A DNA stretch of 64,000 nucleotides, taken from Bin5 sp965208965 (GTDB taxonomy: Bacteria > Chloroflexota > Anaerolineae > Caldilineales > Caldilineaceae). Positions within the stretch are counted from its first letter, which is position 1. Every line of letters begins with the position of its first letter. Positions 1 to 9,490 of this stretch are shown here, one piece after another. The notes under the pieces are model-generated. The model ran no database searches and had not been told where the DNA came from. It saw nothing but the letters and a program-made list of their open reading frames with translations. The DNA is taken from assembly GCA_965208965.1 (NCBI GenBank), contig OZ242384.1, positions 1,736,001-1,800,000 on the forward strand. Reading direction: 5' to 3'. A program made the position numbers and the translations under genes.

Positions 1-50
1 TGTCTTTCATGATCGGCGTCTTCCCTCGCCGGTCTGTACCAGCCATACTT

Positions 51-98
51 CTCTGCCGCAGGGCGCCTCGTGTCGAAACGACTGGCAAAGCGGCAGAG
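51..98. repeat. 9-bp inverted repeat downstream of DUF971 gene
   Basis: CTCTGCCGC (51-59) and GCGGCAGAG (90-98) are perfect inverted arms around a 30-base gap, just past the stop of the minus-strand DUF971 gene. There is no T-tract on either side, so a terminator role is only possible. Nothing else is recognisable in bases 1-115. Confidence 0.35.
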
Positions 99-115
99 CG
101 AAAGTTCGCCGTCGC

Positions 116-487
116 TCAACTGCCGAGCAGGTCGTCCGGCTCGCCCTGGTTGCAGGTCGAGCATGGACACGATGCCCGCAATGAGGAAAAGCCGTAGATG
201 CCATTACCGTGGCCATCGGCCCAGGTAAAGCGGATTGCGTAATTGCCTACCAGCTCCGCGCTGCCAACCTGCGGATCAGGGGGCGGGCCGACAGCCAGCC
301 GCAATGGATCCTCTTCGGCCTGCCGTCTCTCCTCACGGCAGGACGCGCATGGACAGACGCTTCGCATCCAGGCCAGACGGTAGGCGCTGCGATGCCCGTC
401 CGCCCACTCAATGCTAAATGTTCCAGCCGACCGGTCAACGGTCAAATCAGTTGGCTGACAGGCAAACCGTGTCTGCGCCAGCCTCAT
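116..487 (-). CDS. DUF971 domain protein
   Basis: A 123-residue protein of the DUF971 (GBBH-like N-terminal) family. Members occur alone or fused to iron-sulfur assembly or hydroxylase proteins, and the biochemical role is unsettled. Two copies of a WADGH motif are visible (about residues 28-32 and 89-93), each followed by a CPCxxC sequence (CPCASC near 46, CPCSTC near 107). This looks like an internally duplicated fold with two possible metal-binding Cys clusters. Its ATG overlaps the slipin stop by 4 bases (484-487), so the two genes are probably translationally coupled and share the promoter upstream of the slipin gene. Confidence 0.75.
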   Translation of the reverse strand: MRLAQTRFACQPTDLTVDRSAGTFSIEWADGHRSAYRLAWMRSVCPCASCREERRQAEEDPLRLAVGPPPDPQVGSAELVGNYAIRFTWADGHGNGIYGFSSLRASCPCSTCNQGEPDDLLGS

Positions 488-1257
488 CTTCCATTTCCAC
501 CCCTGCTCATCAGGGCCTCCATCAACTCTATGGGCAATGGGAAGACGACCGTGCTGTTGTGTTCGGCGCTGATCTCAGTCAGTGTCTGCAAATAGCGCAA
601 CTGCAGCGCGCCCGCCTGACTGGACATGACCCCGGCGGCCTCGGATAACGTCTCGGAAGCCTGCAATTCACCCTCAGCGTGGATGATCTTGGCGCGCTTC
701 TCGCGCTCCGCCTCAGCCTGACGGGCCATGGCCCGTTGCATCGACTGCGGAAGTTCCACATCCTTCACTTCGACGACACTGACCTTAACGCCCCACGGCT
801 CGGTCTGCTCATCGATGATCTGCTGAAGCTGCTGGTTGATCTGGTCCCGCTCCGACAGCAGCTCATCCAGTTCACTCTGCCCCAGAACGGAGCGCAGCGT
901 TGTCTGGGCGATCTGCTGGGTCGCCAGAAGATAGTTGGCCACGTTGATGACCGCATCCTCGGGGGACAACACCCGAAAATAACAGACGGCATTGACTTTG
1001 ACCGTCACATTGTCTTTGGTAATGGCTTCCTGCGTCGGCACATCCAATGTAACGACCCGCAGGTCGACCGGCCGCATCTGATCGATAAACGGGATCAACC
1101 AGAACAGGCCGGGCCCTTTGGCGCCCGTCACCCGCCCTAAGCGGAAAATGACCCCACGCTCGTACTCCTTGACAATGCGCAATGAAGCCCGCAACAGCCA
1201 GACCAGCAACAGCGCGGCGACGATATAAATCGGAATGTTTGTAAGTAGGCCTTCCAT
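484..1257 (-). CDS. Slipin / SPFH (band 7) family membrane protein
   Basis: A 257-residue SPFH/band 7 protein of the slipin (stomatin-like) group. One N-terminal membrane segment (about residues 8-25) is followed directly by the band 7 domain. The diagnostic stretch EYERGVIFRLGRV lies near residue 32, and a helical, charged region rich in RAMARQAEAEREKRA lies near 180. Such proteins form oligomeric membrane scaffolds; bacterial slipins often pair with NfeD proteases, but no nfeD is seen here. It is the first gene of a two-gene unit with the DUF971 gene and has a good promoter 54 bases upstream of the start. Confidence 0.9.
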   Translation of the reverse strand: MEGLLTNIPIYIVAALLLVWLLRASLRIVKEYERGVIFRLGRVTGAKGPGLFWLIPFIDQMRPVDLRVVTLDVPTQEAITKDNVTVKVNAVCYFRVLSPEDAVINVANYLLATQQIAQTTLRSVLGQSELDELLSERDQINQQLQQIIDEQTEPWGVKVSVVEVKDVELPQSMQRAMARQAEAEREKRAKIIHAEGELQASETLSEAAGVMSSQAGALQLRYLQTLTEISAEHNSTVVFPLPIELMEALMSRGGNGR

Positions 1258-1277
1258 CTATAGGCTCCTGTCGACAG

Positions 1278-1295
1278 GTCACGCCAACGCGTGAC
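1278..1295. repeat. 7-bp palindrome in slipin leader
   Basis: GTCACGC-caac-GCGTGAC lies between the slipin promoter and its start codon. It could be an operator or an RNA hairpin; the sequence alone does not decide. Confidence 0.4.
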
Positions 1296-1310
1296 AGCGT
1301 TCCCGGTATC

Positions 1311-1339
1311 ATTATATCTTCTACCACACCTAGCGGCAA
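1311..1339 (-). promoter_or_regulatory. Sigma-70-type promoter of slipin-DUF971
   Basis: Read on the minus strand, -35 TTGCCG (1334-1339) and a perfect -10 TATAAT (1311-1316) are separated by 17 bases and point at the slipin start. Confidence 0.65.
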
Positions 1340-1435
1340 CTGGTCTGGAACCACCCTCCTTTCTGTCCAATTTGCCCACCTACTCCCCAAAACTTAGGCA
1401 CCGTTCCCGCGCCCTCTCCTGCAAACTTCCACCAT

Positions 1436-1466
1436 CCACTGACCTCTAACCACTGACCACTGCAGT
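1436..1466. repeat. Intergenic CCACTGACC repeat, copy 1
   Basis: CCACTGACC (1436-1444) recurs after five bases inside CCACTGACCACTGCAGT (1450-1466). The latter 17-mer is found again at 13530-13546, also in a gene-free gap. It may be a member of a dispersed intergenic repeat family. Confidence 0.45.
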
Positions 1467-1498
1467 CCTCCACCCGCGGGTGCCTGCATGCGCGGAAA

Positions 1499-1527
1499 TT
1501 GACGCAGCCCCATACAGTCGATATGAT
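1499..1527 (+). promoter_or_regulatory. Promoter of the SH3/DUF3048 gene
   Basis: -35 TTGACG (1499-1504), a 17-base spacer and -10 TATGAT (1522-1527) lie 55 bases before the ATG at 1583. This divergent 325-base gap therefore carries one promoter for each neighbour. Confidence 0.6.
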
Positions 1528-1582
1528 TTATTTAGAGAAGAGCGCTTGGCGCGCCTGATGACACTTACAGAGGAAAACTCTT

Positions 1583-3139
1583 ATGGCTGAAGGTCCTCGT
1601 CCACCACTGTCGGGGAAATGGCTGCGGCTTGCGGTCGCTGCGGCCGCACTGGCAATCATCGCAGTTGTCGCTTACATCGGCAGCCTGCTCCTGTTTGGCC
1701 CAACTCTGTCTGATACCTCCTTGCTCTGGTGGAATTCCGGGGGCGGCCCCAGTGGCGGGGTCGAAGCGGTCCCTACCGAGCCGGTCGCCGCCCAAACACT
1801 GCAGGTGGTCGCCACTTTCACGCCCGCGCCCCAATCCACGCCAACCGACACACCCCCGCCCAAACCGACCGACACGCCCACACCAGCGTACCCGGAGGCG
1901 GTCGTACTCACTGAGACGCTGAACCTGCGGGCCGGGCCGGGTACCGTTTACGGCATTGTTGGCCAGGTGCTGGCGGGGCAGCGATTCCGCATCACAGGCC
2001 GCAACGAGGCCAGCAACTGGCTGAAGATCTGCTGCCCCGCGGGAGCCAATCGAGAAAGCTGGATCAGCGCCGACTTCGCTCAGAGCAATCTGTCGCCTTC
2101 GAGTCTGCCTGTTGCCCAGGTTCCGCCAACGCCGACGCCAACCGCCACGATCGACGCGCCCACTCTCGACGAGGTCGATCTCACCCTGCCTGCCAAGGGA
2201 GGATTTGATTCGCCCAGTGGCGTGAATCCACTGACGGGCAAGCCCTTGGCGGCCGCACGCTGGGGGCTGCGGCCGGTCATCGTATGCGTGAACAACGACA
2301 TCGCCGCCCGGCCGCAGTATGGTATCAGCCAAGCCGATGTAATGTATGAATTTCTGATGGAAGGGTTAAGCCTGACACGGTTCAGCGCGGTCTACTACGG
2401 CGCCGACAGCGAGGAAATCGGGCCCGTGCGCAGCGCCCGCTTGCTCAACTACTACCTCGGCGCACTGTATGATGCGGGACTGTTCTGCTCCGGGGCCAGT
2501 GACGGCGTTCGCTATCAGCTCAAGAACAACAATTCGCTCTTTCCCTATCTGGACCTGGATCTGGACGATCCGGAGAGTACCCGCTACGCCCGCTCCGTTG
2601 GCAACGACTATCGCACGCGCCTGCGTACCAGCAGCGAGTTGTTGCGCCTATGGCTCGCAGATTGGGCTGTCGAGCGGGCGCCGTCCATCCAGGGATTTAC
2701 CTTTGGCGGCTCGGCTGCCGGTGGTGCATCCGCCAACTCGATCCGGATCCCCTATCCCTCAGTCACGGCCAGCCAGGTTGCCTATCACTACGACGCCGCC
2801 AGCGGGCGCTATCTGCGCTCATTGGGGGGTGTTGTCCATCGGGACAGCAACAACGGCCAGCAGATCGCGGTCGAAAATGTTATCATTCAGTACATGCCTC
2901 ACACGCCTGTGAATATCGTGGAAGACGCCTACGGCAACCTGAGCCTTCTCATCAATCCCTTCGGCGCCGGTAGAGCCATCATCTTCCGCGACGGTTTCGC
3001 TTATGAAGGGACCTGGCGTAACGACAGGAGTGGGGAGTTGCCCCGTTTCTTCGCGGCCGACGGCGTCGAAATTCCCCTGAAGCCGGGACAGTCGTGGATC
3101 AGCATCGTCCCGCTTTCATACGGAATTGCCTATGAGTAA
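1583..3139 (+). CDS. SH3b plus DUF3048 (YerB-like) envelope protein
   Basis: A 518-residue exported, membrane-anchored protein. It has one N-terminal transmembrane segment (about 14-38) without a lipobox Cys, then a Thr/Pro-rich linker (about 60-103). A bacterial SH3 domain follows (about 105-167, with LNLRAGPGTVYG), then a second Pro/Thr linker and a DUF3048 domain from about 205 to the end (PLTGKPL, RPVIVCVNND, GPVRSAR). DUF3048 proteins such as Bacillus YerB are extracytoplasmic and poorly understood; the SH3b domain suggests binding to the cell wall (inference). The ATG has a GAGGAAA ribosome site and a promoter at 1499-1527. It is monocistronic and converges on the GNAT gene. Confidence 0.85.
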   Translation: MAEGPRPPLSGKWLRLAVAAAALAIIAVVAYIGSLLLFGPTLSDTSLLWWNSGGGPSGGVEAVPTEPVAAQTLQVVATFTPAPQSTPTDTPPPKPTDTPTPAYPEAVVLTETLNLRAGPGTVYGIVGQVLAGQRFRITGRNEASNWLKICCPAGANRESWISADFAQSNLSPSSLPVAQVPPTPTPTATIDAPTLDEVDLTLPAKGGFDSPSGVNPLTGKPLAAARWGLRPVIVCVNNDIAARPQYGISQADVMYEFLMEGLSLTRFSAVYYGADSEEIGPVRSARLLNYYLGALYDAGLFCSGASDGVRYQLKNNNSLFPYLDLDLDDPESTRYARSVGNDYRTRLRTSSELLRLWLADWAVERAPSIQGFTFGGSAAGGASANSIRIPYPSVTASQVAYHYDAASGRYLRSLGGVVHRDSNNGQQIAVENVIIQYMPHTPVNIVEDAYGNLSLLINPFGAGRAIIFRDGFAYEGTWRNDRSGELPRFFAADGVEIPLKPGQSWISIVPLSYGIAYE

Positions 3140-3163
3140 ACGTCGTATTGCAGCACTTGGGAG

Positions 3164-3183
3164 GTTCGGCTGCCAGGCCGAAC
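3164..3183. terminator. Hairpin between convergent genes
   Basis: GTTCGGC-tgccag-GCCGAAC sits in the 57-base gap between two convergent stop codons. It has no T-tract, so it is at best a weak bidirectional terminator. Confidence 0.35.
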
Positions 3184-3196
3184 TGACGTCACAGCC

Positions 3197-4345
3197 TCAG
3201 TCCAAGTCATAGCGGTGCAGCAGATACGTCTCCCGGCTCAAGAGCCCCATGGCTTTCAGGAAAGCCGTGCCGGCGCGGGCGGTTGAGGGCAGCGGTCCCG
3301 CTGTCACCGTCTGCCAACCGCTCGCAGGGCCCGTCGACAGCATCTGCTGCCACAACTGTCTGCCGATTCCCCGCTGCCGATACTTTTGATCAACTCCCAT
3401 AAACAGGATGCGCACAGAACGCGGCTGCCGCAATTCCAGGGATTGCAGCAGCAAGCGCCCCAGCAAAGAGCGTCCGCCGCGACTGCGGCGCAGGGGGTCC
3501 CCGCCGTCCGGCTGTGCCAGAAGATAGCCCACCGGTTTGCCATCGACCTCCGCCATCCATGCCAGCACCGGGCGGCGCAGGACCCACCAGAGTAAAAACT
3601 GCGTCTCCGGCCTATCCGGGTGCGGGAAGTCTGCCCATGCAGGCATTGTCTGGCTGAAAAGCGGCAGCAAGTCAGTAGCCAGCTGGTTCGGGTCCAGAGG
3701 ACGAATGGTTGCCGGGCCGGGAACCGGCATCCCTACATTTGTGTATGCGCCCGCCTCCATCGTGTAAAGCTGACTTCGTCCCAACGGCCGGCAGACGGTC
3801 GAAAACAGCTCAGGCACATAGGGAGGAGCATAAGGCGCGTGCAATGGCGGCTCAAGATGAAACTGATCCTGCAGCACGCCAGTGCCCAGGTAAGGAGATA
3901 GCCCAACCGGCAGAATCAGACGGCGAATTCCCTCATGTCCAACATGCTCCTGCACCGCGTGCAAAAGACGCTCCAGGCTCTCCCGGTTATTGGCGGCATG
4001 CAGCATTGCCAGATGCGCAGTGCTGTCGGTGCGGCGTGGGTCGATTAGAACAACCGCGGCCGCAACCGGCTCCTCCATCAGAACCCCCTGATTGATGTTC
4101 GGGAACGGCTGATTGCTGATATTGGCCTGTCGGCGCCGCGGAAGAGCTTCAACTATCACATAATGGGGACGGCTGCGTTCCAGGTGCGCGAACTGCTTGG
4201 ACACGACTGCCTGCCGCAACCGGCTCCACGCCGGCGGTGTCCAGCGCGAGTCGTCGGCGTAGATGCGCCACCATTTGCGTAGAAAACCTGCGCGTCCCCA
4301 ATATCCTTCGGCTGTCTCAACCCGAAAATTGAAATATTGTGCCAT
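3197..4345 (-). CDS. GNAT family N-acetyltransferase
   Basis: A 382-residue protein with a C-terminal GNAT fold. The acetyl-CoA-binding motif A is visible as GVDQKYRQRGIGRQLWQQML around residue 326 (the QxxGxG pattern), with beta-strand MAEVDGKPVGYLL before it. The N-terminal half (about 1-200) matches no family I can name but resembles the long N-terminal parts of uncharacterised GNAT proteins. The substrate is unknown. It is monocistronic, and its upstream region is the DnaA-box array at 4384-4433. Confidence 0.75.
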   Translation of the reverse strand: MAQYFNFRVETAEGYWGRAGFLRKWWRIYADDSRWTPPAWSRLRQAVVSKQFAHLERSRPHYVIVEALPRRRQANISNQPFPNINQGVLMEEPVAAAVVLIDPRRTDSTAHLAMLHAANNRESLERLLHAVQEHVGHEGIRRLILPVGLSPYLGTGVLQDQFHLEPPLHAPYAPPYVPELFSTVCRPLGRSQLYTMEAGAYTNVGMPVPGPATIRPLDPNQLATDLLPLFSQTMPAWADFPHPDRPETQFLLWWVLRRPVLAWMAEVDGKPVGYLLAQPDGGDPLRRSRGGRSLLGRLLLQSLELRQPRSVRILFMGVDQKYRQRGIGRQLWQQMLSTGPASGWQTVTAGPLPSTARAGTAFLKAMGLLSRETYLLHRYDLD

Positions 4346-4383
4346 TTTTGACGCCGCCAGGGCCTAAAAGCTGGGGAAAGTCA

Positions 4384-4433
4384 TGGGGATAACCTCCGGC
4401 AATTCGGGATAACTACTGCAATGATGCGGATAA
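4384..4433 (-). other. Array of three DnaA boxes, candidate oriC element
   Basis: Three 9-mers on the minus strand read TTATCCCCA (4384-4392), TTATCCCGA (4404-4412) and TTATCCGCA (4425-4433). Each keeps the TTATCC core and differs from TTATCCACA at one or two of the last three bases. They are 20 and 21 bp apart, about two helical turns, so they face the same side of the DNA. They lie 470 bp upstream of dnaA, a common oriC position. A short AT-rich stretch with GCTATATATAG follows near 4550. Autoregulation of dnaA is the alternative role. Confidence 0.65.
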
Positions 4434-4627
4434 CTCTACTGTTTGTCTACGAACAGAAAATGATCTCCCTACTTACCTCGAAATTTCAAGACGTACTGAC
4501 CCCGTCAGCGCAGTAGGAATTCGCCTATATTGAATGAACTCCTCATTGGGCGCTATATATAGTAAGAGTCAGCCCCCTCTTAAGTGTTTCACAGGCGGAA
4601 TGTTCGGGCCTTTCATCTTCATTGTGA

Positions 4628-4656
4628 TTGTCTGCCGCGACCGTATTTGATACACT
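4628..4656 (+). promoter_or_regulatory. Candidate dnaA promoter
   Basis: -35 TTGTCT (4628-4633), a 17-base spacer and -10 TACACT (4651-4656) would give a leader of about 240 bases before the TTG start of dnaA. Apart from this and the DnaA boxes, the 4346-4904 gap shows no gene. Confidence 0.5.
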
Positions 4657-4904
4657 ACTTATTCATACAAGTGTAGCTAAGAAGCCTAGCAAGCGTTCGA
4701 CTGACACAGATTCCAGCAGTCCCAGAGCTAGTCGGACAGGTTGGTGTCTGTCTTGCAGTTTCCCCCACCAACAGCCTGACTGAACTGCTTACGATTTCGT
4801 CTATCTCTTTCCCTCCCTTTCGCCTGTTTTTCTGTATCTGCGCGAACAAAAAACCCTTGCGCATCGTCATTTATTGAGGAACAGGAGAGTGAAAAGGAGT
4901 TGTT

Positions 4905-6596
4905 TTGAATACAGACTGGCAATCCGTATCCTCATCACGTCGCAGTGACAACCCTCTGTACGAACGCGCTAAGTCTTCTTCGCCCCGGTCAACCGAGACC
5001 CCGCCAGAAGAACAGGAGAGGGCAGAACAGGCAGAGCAATCTGAATTGCAGACGGAAGCCACCTTCGCTGACGAGCAGATTCAGGCAGTTAACGAAGACT
5101 TGAACCCCGAAGATATCTGGCAAAAAACGCTGCACGAACTGGCGTTGCAGATGCCTGCCACCACCTTTGAAACGTGGGTGCGCGACACATCCATCATCGA
5201 CTACAAAGAAGGCGAATTCACCGTCGGCGCACCCCATGCCTGGGCTCGAGATTGGCTGCAGAGCCGTCTGCGCAACAAGATCAAAGACATTTTGAATCAG
5301 TTGACTGGTCGTTCAGTGCAGGTCTTTTTTGAAGTGCGCCCCCAACCGCAGAAGCGGTCCGAATCGCCAGGGTCGGCGCCGCTGTATGCGGATGTGCCGC
5401 ACGCGGCGCCTGAAGCGGCGCCCGAAACAACATCGAAGCCCGCGCAAGTCAGCTCCACCGTCGCCGGCAGCGCCAACCCGGCCAGTCGTGTACAGACCAA
5501 TCCCCCGCGCCGCCACGATGCGGGTCAGACCCCCGCTGCGGCTGCCGTAACCAAGTCAGACGCAGCGCTTCAAAGCGGCGTGTTCAATCCCCGCTATACT
5601 TTCGACACATTTGTGGTTGGAAACCATAACCGTCTGGCCCATGCCGCGGCCCAGTCCATTGTGGAACAACCTGGTCATCGCTTCAACCCGCTCTTTGTGT
5701 ACGGAGGTGTCGGCTTGGGAAAGACACATCTCCTTCACGCGATTGGCCACGCCATGACAAGGCACGGAATGCAGGTACTTTACTGTTCGTCGGAACAGTT
5801 TACAAATGATCTCATTAGCGCCATTCGCCAGCAGAACACCGAAGAGTATCGCAGTAAGTACCGTCAGGTGGACCTTCTTCTGATCGATGACATTCAGTTT
5901 ATCGGCGGCAAAGAAAGTACGCAAGAGGAGTTCTTCCACACCTTCAATCATCTCCACGCCGGCGGCCATCAGGTGGTGATCAGCAGTGATCGACCACCGA
6001 AGGAGATCGCGACCCTGGAAGCCCGTCTGCGCAGCCGTTTCGAAGGGGGCCTGCAGGCCGATATCTCACAACCGGATCTGGAAACCCGCGTCGCCATTTT
6101 GCAATCGAAGGCTCAGTCGATCAACCAGTCCATCTCGACCGACGTGCTTATGCTGATCGCAGAACGGGTGGAAAGCAATATTCGAGAGTTGGAAGGCGCT
6201 CTCAATCGCCTCATTATTCAGGCCCCCTTCCACAACAGGCAGCTGGACCGGTCCGTGGCCGAATGCATATTGGACACGCTCGTGCCACAGAGGCGGCCAC
6301 GCGAAGCTGCGAGCGTTGTTCAGATCGTTGCCAGGCATTTCCACCTGACCGAAGATACTCTGCTCGGACGGACTCGCACGAAGGAGGTCGCCAACGCCCG
6401 TCAAATGGCAATGTACCTGCTGCGAGAAGAAAACGGTCTGTCGCTGATCAACATCGGCGAACTTCTGGGTGGGCGGGATCACAGCACCGTTCGCCATGGC
6501 GTGGAGAAAGTTGCCCAGGATATTGAACGGGATGAAGGGGTTCGCAGAGAAGTCGTGGCCTTGCGGGAGAAGATATACGAGCCGCCCGGTTCATGA
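4905..6596 (+). CDS. dnaA: Chromosomal replication initiator DnaA
   Basis: A 563-residue replication initiator, an AAA+ ATPase that binds DnaA boxes. Domain I is at about 66-145 (EDIWQKTLHELA... WLQSRL), with a Pro/Ala-rich domain II linker to about 225. The AAA+ domain has Walker A GGVGLGKTH (267-275) and Walker B LLLIDD (324-329). The C-terminal helix-turn-helix carries the DnaA signature LLGRTRTKEVANARQMAMYL near 490-510. The start is TTG at 4905, preceded by AAGGAG five bases away. A charged 65-residue extension precedes domain I, and no in-frame start lies closer to the domain. DnaA boxes and a promoter lie upstream. Confidence 0.97.
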   Translation: MNTDWQSVSSSRRSDNPLYERAKSSSPRSTETPPEEQERAEQAEQSELQTEATFADEQIQAVNEDLNPEDIWQKTLHELALQMPATTFETWVRDTSIIDYKEGEFTVGAPHAWARDWLQSRLRNKIKDILNQLTGRSVQVFFEVRPQPQKRSESPGSAPLYADVPHAAPEAAPETTSKPAQVSSTVAGSANPASRVQTNPPRRHDAGQTPAAAAVTKSDAALQSGVFNPRYTFDTFVVGNHNRLAHAAAQSIVEQPGHRFNPLFVYGGVGLGKTHLLHAIGHAMTRHGMQVLYCSSEQFTNDLISAIRQQNTEEYRSKYRQVDLLLIDDIQFIGGKESTQEEFFHTFNHLHAGGHQVVISSDRPPKEIATLEARLRSRFEGGLQADISQPDLETRVAILQSKAQSINQSISTDVLMLIAERVESNIRELEGALNRLIIQAPFHNRQLDRSVAECILDTLVPQRRPREAASVVQIVARHFHLTEDTLLGRTRTKEVANARQMAMYLLREENGLSLINIGELLGGRDHSTVRHGVEKVAQDIERDEGVRREVVALREKIYEPPGS

Positions 6597-6674
6597 GAAC
6601 CAGGCCAAAGCAAGTGACAGAGTTCAGGAGACAATTAAACTGCCAGCTGGAGGAAGCCGGCACGCGACGAACCC

Positions 6675-6695
6675 CGCGGCCTCCCACAGGCCGCG
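6675..6695. terminator. Strong hairpin after dnaA
   Basis: CGCGGCCT-cccac-AGGCCGCG is a perfect 8-bp GC-rich stem 79 bases past the dnaA stop. There is no T-tract, so it may be a weak or Rho-assisted terminator. Confidence 0.4.
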
Positions 6696-6793
6696 CACAT
6701 CAGCGCCTTCCGACCGATATCCGGGCCGTCTGAAAATGGTTCGCAGGAAACGCTCACCGAACCCGTAGCATAGTTCCCTCACTTTTGAGGCGC

Positions 6794-6822
6794 TTGCATA
6801 CTCCTTGCACATACAGTACACT
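6794..6822 (+). promoter_or_regulatory. recA promoter P1
   Basis: -35 TTGCAT (6794-6799), a 17-base spacer and -10 TACACT (6817-6822) point toward recA. A second possible -10, TATAAT at 6864-6869, lacks a matching -35 element. Confidence 0.55.
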
Positions 6823-6828
6823 TAGAGT

Positions 6829-6844
6829 CAGAGTGATAACTCTG
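6829..6844. promoter_or_regulatory. 16-bp palindrome, candidate recA operator
   Basis: CAGAGT-gata-ACTCTG is a perfect inverted repeat just downstream of the P1 -10 and in the -35 zone of the second TATAAT. No E. coli-type (CTGT-N8-ACAG) or Bacillus-type (GAAC-N4-GTTC) LexA box is present, so this may be a lineage-specific damage-response operator (inference). A second repeat, TGCCAT/ATGGCA, sits at 6874-6898. Confidence 0.45.
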
Positions 6845-7004
6845 CCACCGACGAGCCAAGCTGTATAATTGGTTGCCATGATCTGCTGTCAAATGGCAGC
6901 GATAAAATGATGCAACCGCCGATTCAGTGAAGCTCTGACACGGTGGTATCAATCTTTTTGGAACCTCTATTCGGCTCTGGGCCGGTAGAGCACTGGAGCC
7001 TGCG

Positions 7005-8027
<1,023 letters not shown>

Positions 8028-8650
8028 CAAAGTTCCTTTATAGGAAGTCACGCCCAGTGCAGGCAGTATGCACTGAATTCATCTATCTTGTTCCTTTATC
8101 TGCAAACTTGCACAGGAGTTCAGAATACGCCGAAAAGTCTCAAACGTCGCACGTGTTGCCATAATTGAAAACGCTCACCACAGCGCTCTCAAATTGGACG
8201 CGATTTTGTGCTGACACACTACCGCCAAAACCAGAACAGCACCCAAAACCTATTTATTCCATTTTATCAGGGGATGCCCTAGGGCGCTGGCGCAACTGCA
8301 CAGATAATTTGGCAGACGTTCGCTAAACTGTTGATCGCCAATGGCAGATCGAACGTCATAACGAGTGTTGATGTAATACCGGCTGTTGACACGGAACTAT
8401 AGACTCACAGATATCTTCTCACCGCAACCCTCCCCCATTTGCGATGCGGCCAGGCCCGTCTTGAATCGGTGAGTTGTGTAATGCAACAGCGGGTGTCCAA
8501 CTAGAATCGCTTCCATCGAGGCGCAACGCTGAACTGATGCGTCTTTTCTTGACATACGCCTGATCTGGAGATGAAGACTCAGGCTATGCCGTTTTGAGAC
8601 TCTCAAGTCGCTGTGGTCTATGGCCGCGGCGTTTTTTTTTCGGGCCGATT
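8028..8650. other. Gene-free recA-recX gap
   Basis: I see no convincing gene here. Besides the recA hairpin it contains the inverted repeat GACGTTCG (8315-8322) / CGAACGTC (8350-8357). Each arm lies close to a GGCAGA hexamer. A TTGACA hexamer at 8386-8391 has no good -10 partner. The recX promoter should lie in this gap but I cannot place it. Confidence 0.5.
8055..8075 (+). terminator. Hairpin downstream of recA
   Basis: CAGTGCA-ggcagta-TGCACTG is a perfect 7-bp stem 28 bases after the recA stop, followed by a mixed A/T stretch rather than a run of T. Confidence 0.4.
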
Positions 8651-9346
8651 ATGACAGGTAAAACGATTACCGCTTTGCGTTTTCAGAAGAGAGATAAGGA
8701 ACGAGTAAATCTCTTTTTGGACAGCGAATATGCGTTCCCGTTGCCAGCGCGGGAAGCCGCCCAACTGAGGATTGGCCAGCAGCTCAATGAGCAGGAGATC
8801 GAGGAGTTGAGGGCCGTTGACCTGCGCAGCCGCGGCTACAACAGGGCACTGCGTTTTCTGGCAGTGCGTCCTCGCAGTCAGGTGGAAGTGCGCCGCAATC
8901 TCCAAGCGTACCGGCCAAGGGACGGGCGGCGCCTGGCCGAGTCACAGATCGAATGGATTATCGAGAAGCTGCAAGAGTGGCAGTACCTCGACGACCGGGA
9001 ATTCGCCCGCTTCTGGGTAGAGCAACGCAATCGATTCCGGCCCGTTGCCCCTAGGGCGCTGCGATACGAGTTGCGCCAAAAAGGGGTCGACGATAGCGTT
9101 GCCCAGGAAATTATCGATGAATTGAGTGACGCGACTTCGGCCTGCGAAGCCGCTGCCCGCAGCCGCCTGTACAGATGGCAAGAGGAGACAAACCCTGCTC
9201 AGTTTCGCAGGAAGATGGGCAGCTTTCTCCAGCGCCGGGGTTTTGACTATGAAGTGGCCCGGGGCGTGATCGACCGTATCTGGCAAGAACTGGAAGAAGG
9301 GCGCGTCCCGTCCCGCGCCGTTCAGGAAGAGCGGTATGAAGGGTGA
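8651..9346 (+). CDS. recX: Recombination regulator RecX
   Basis: A 231-residue all-helical RecX protein, which binds RecA filaments and modulates their activity. The core carries three-helix repeats with typical motifs: YNRALRFLAVRPRSQVEVRRNL near residue 65, LDDREFARFWVEQR near 115, and RALRYELRQKGVDDSVAQEII near 135. The ATG at 8651 is chosen because the TTG 57 bases upstream adds a segment unlike the family. It lies downstream of recA, as usual, but after an unusually long gap. Confidence 0.85.
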   Translation: MTGKTITALRFQKRDKERVNLFLDSEYAFPLPAREAAQLRIGQQLNEQEIEELRAVDLRSRGYNRALRFLAVRPRSQVEVRRNLQAYRPRDGRRLAESQIEWIIEKLQEWQYLDDREFARFWVEQRNRFRPVAPRALRYELRQKGVDDSVAQEIIDELSDATSACEAAARSRLYRWQEETNPAQFRRKMGSFLQRRGFDYEVARGVIDRIWQELEEGRVPSRAVQEERYEG

Positions 9347-9490
9347 GCTGGATGGTGTTGCCACTGAAGCAACAATGATCGAACAAGGGTTCAGGCGTAT
9401 GAATGGAGGGAAGAACAAGATGCGCTTGCATCCAACCGGCGCAGACATAAGTATTTCAGGTTGTGCGCATCCAAACCAAGGGGTTCGGAT

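Noticed and set aside
8386..8391. TTGACA as a recX promoter
   Set aside because: No acceptable -10 lies at 16-18 bases, so the hexamer alone is not enough.
8397..8606. A 69-codon minus-strand frame in the recA-recX gap
   Set aside because: No ribosome site, no family resemblance and no neighbour to support it.
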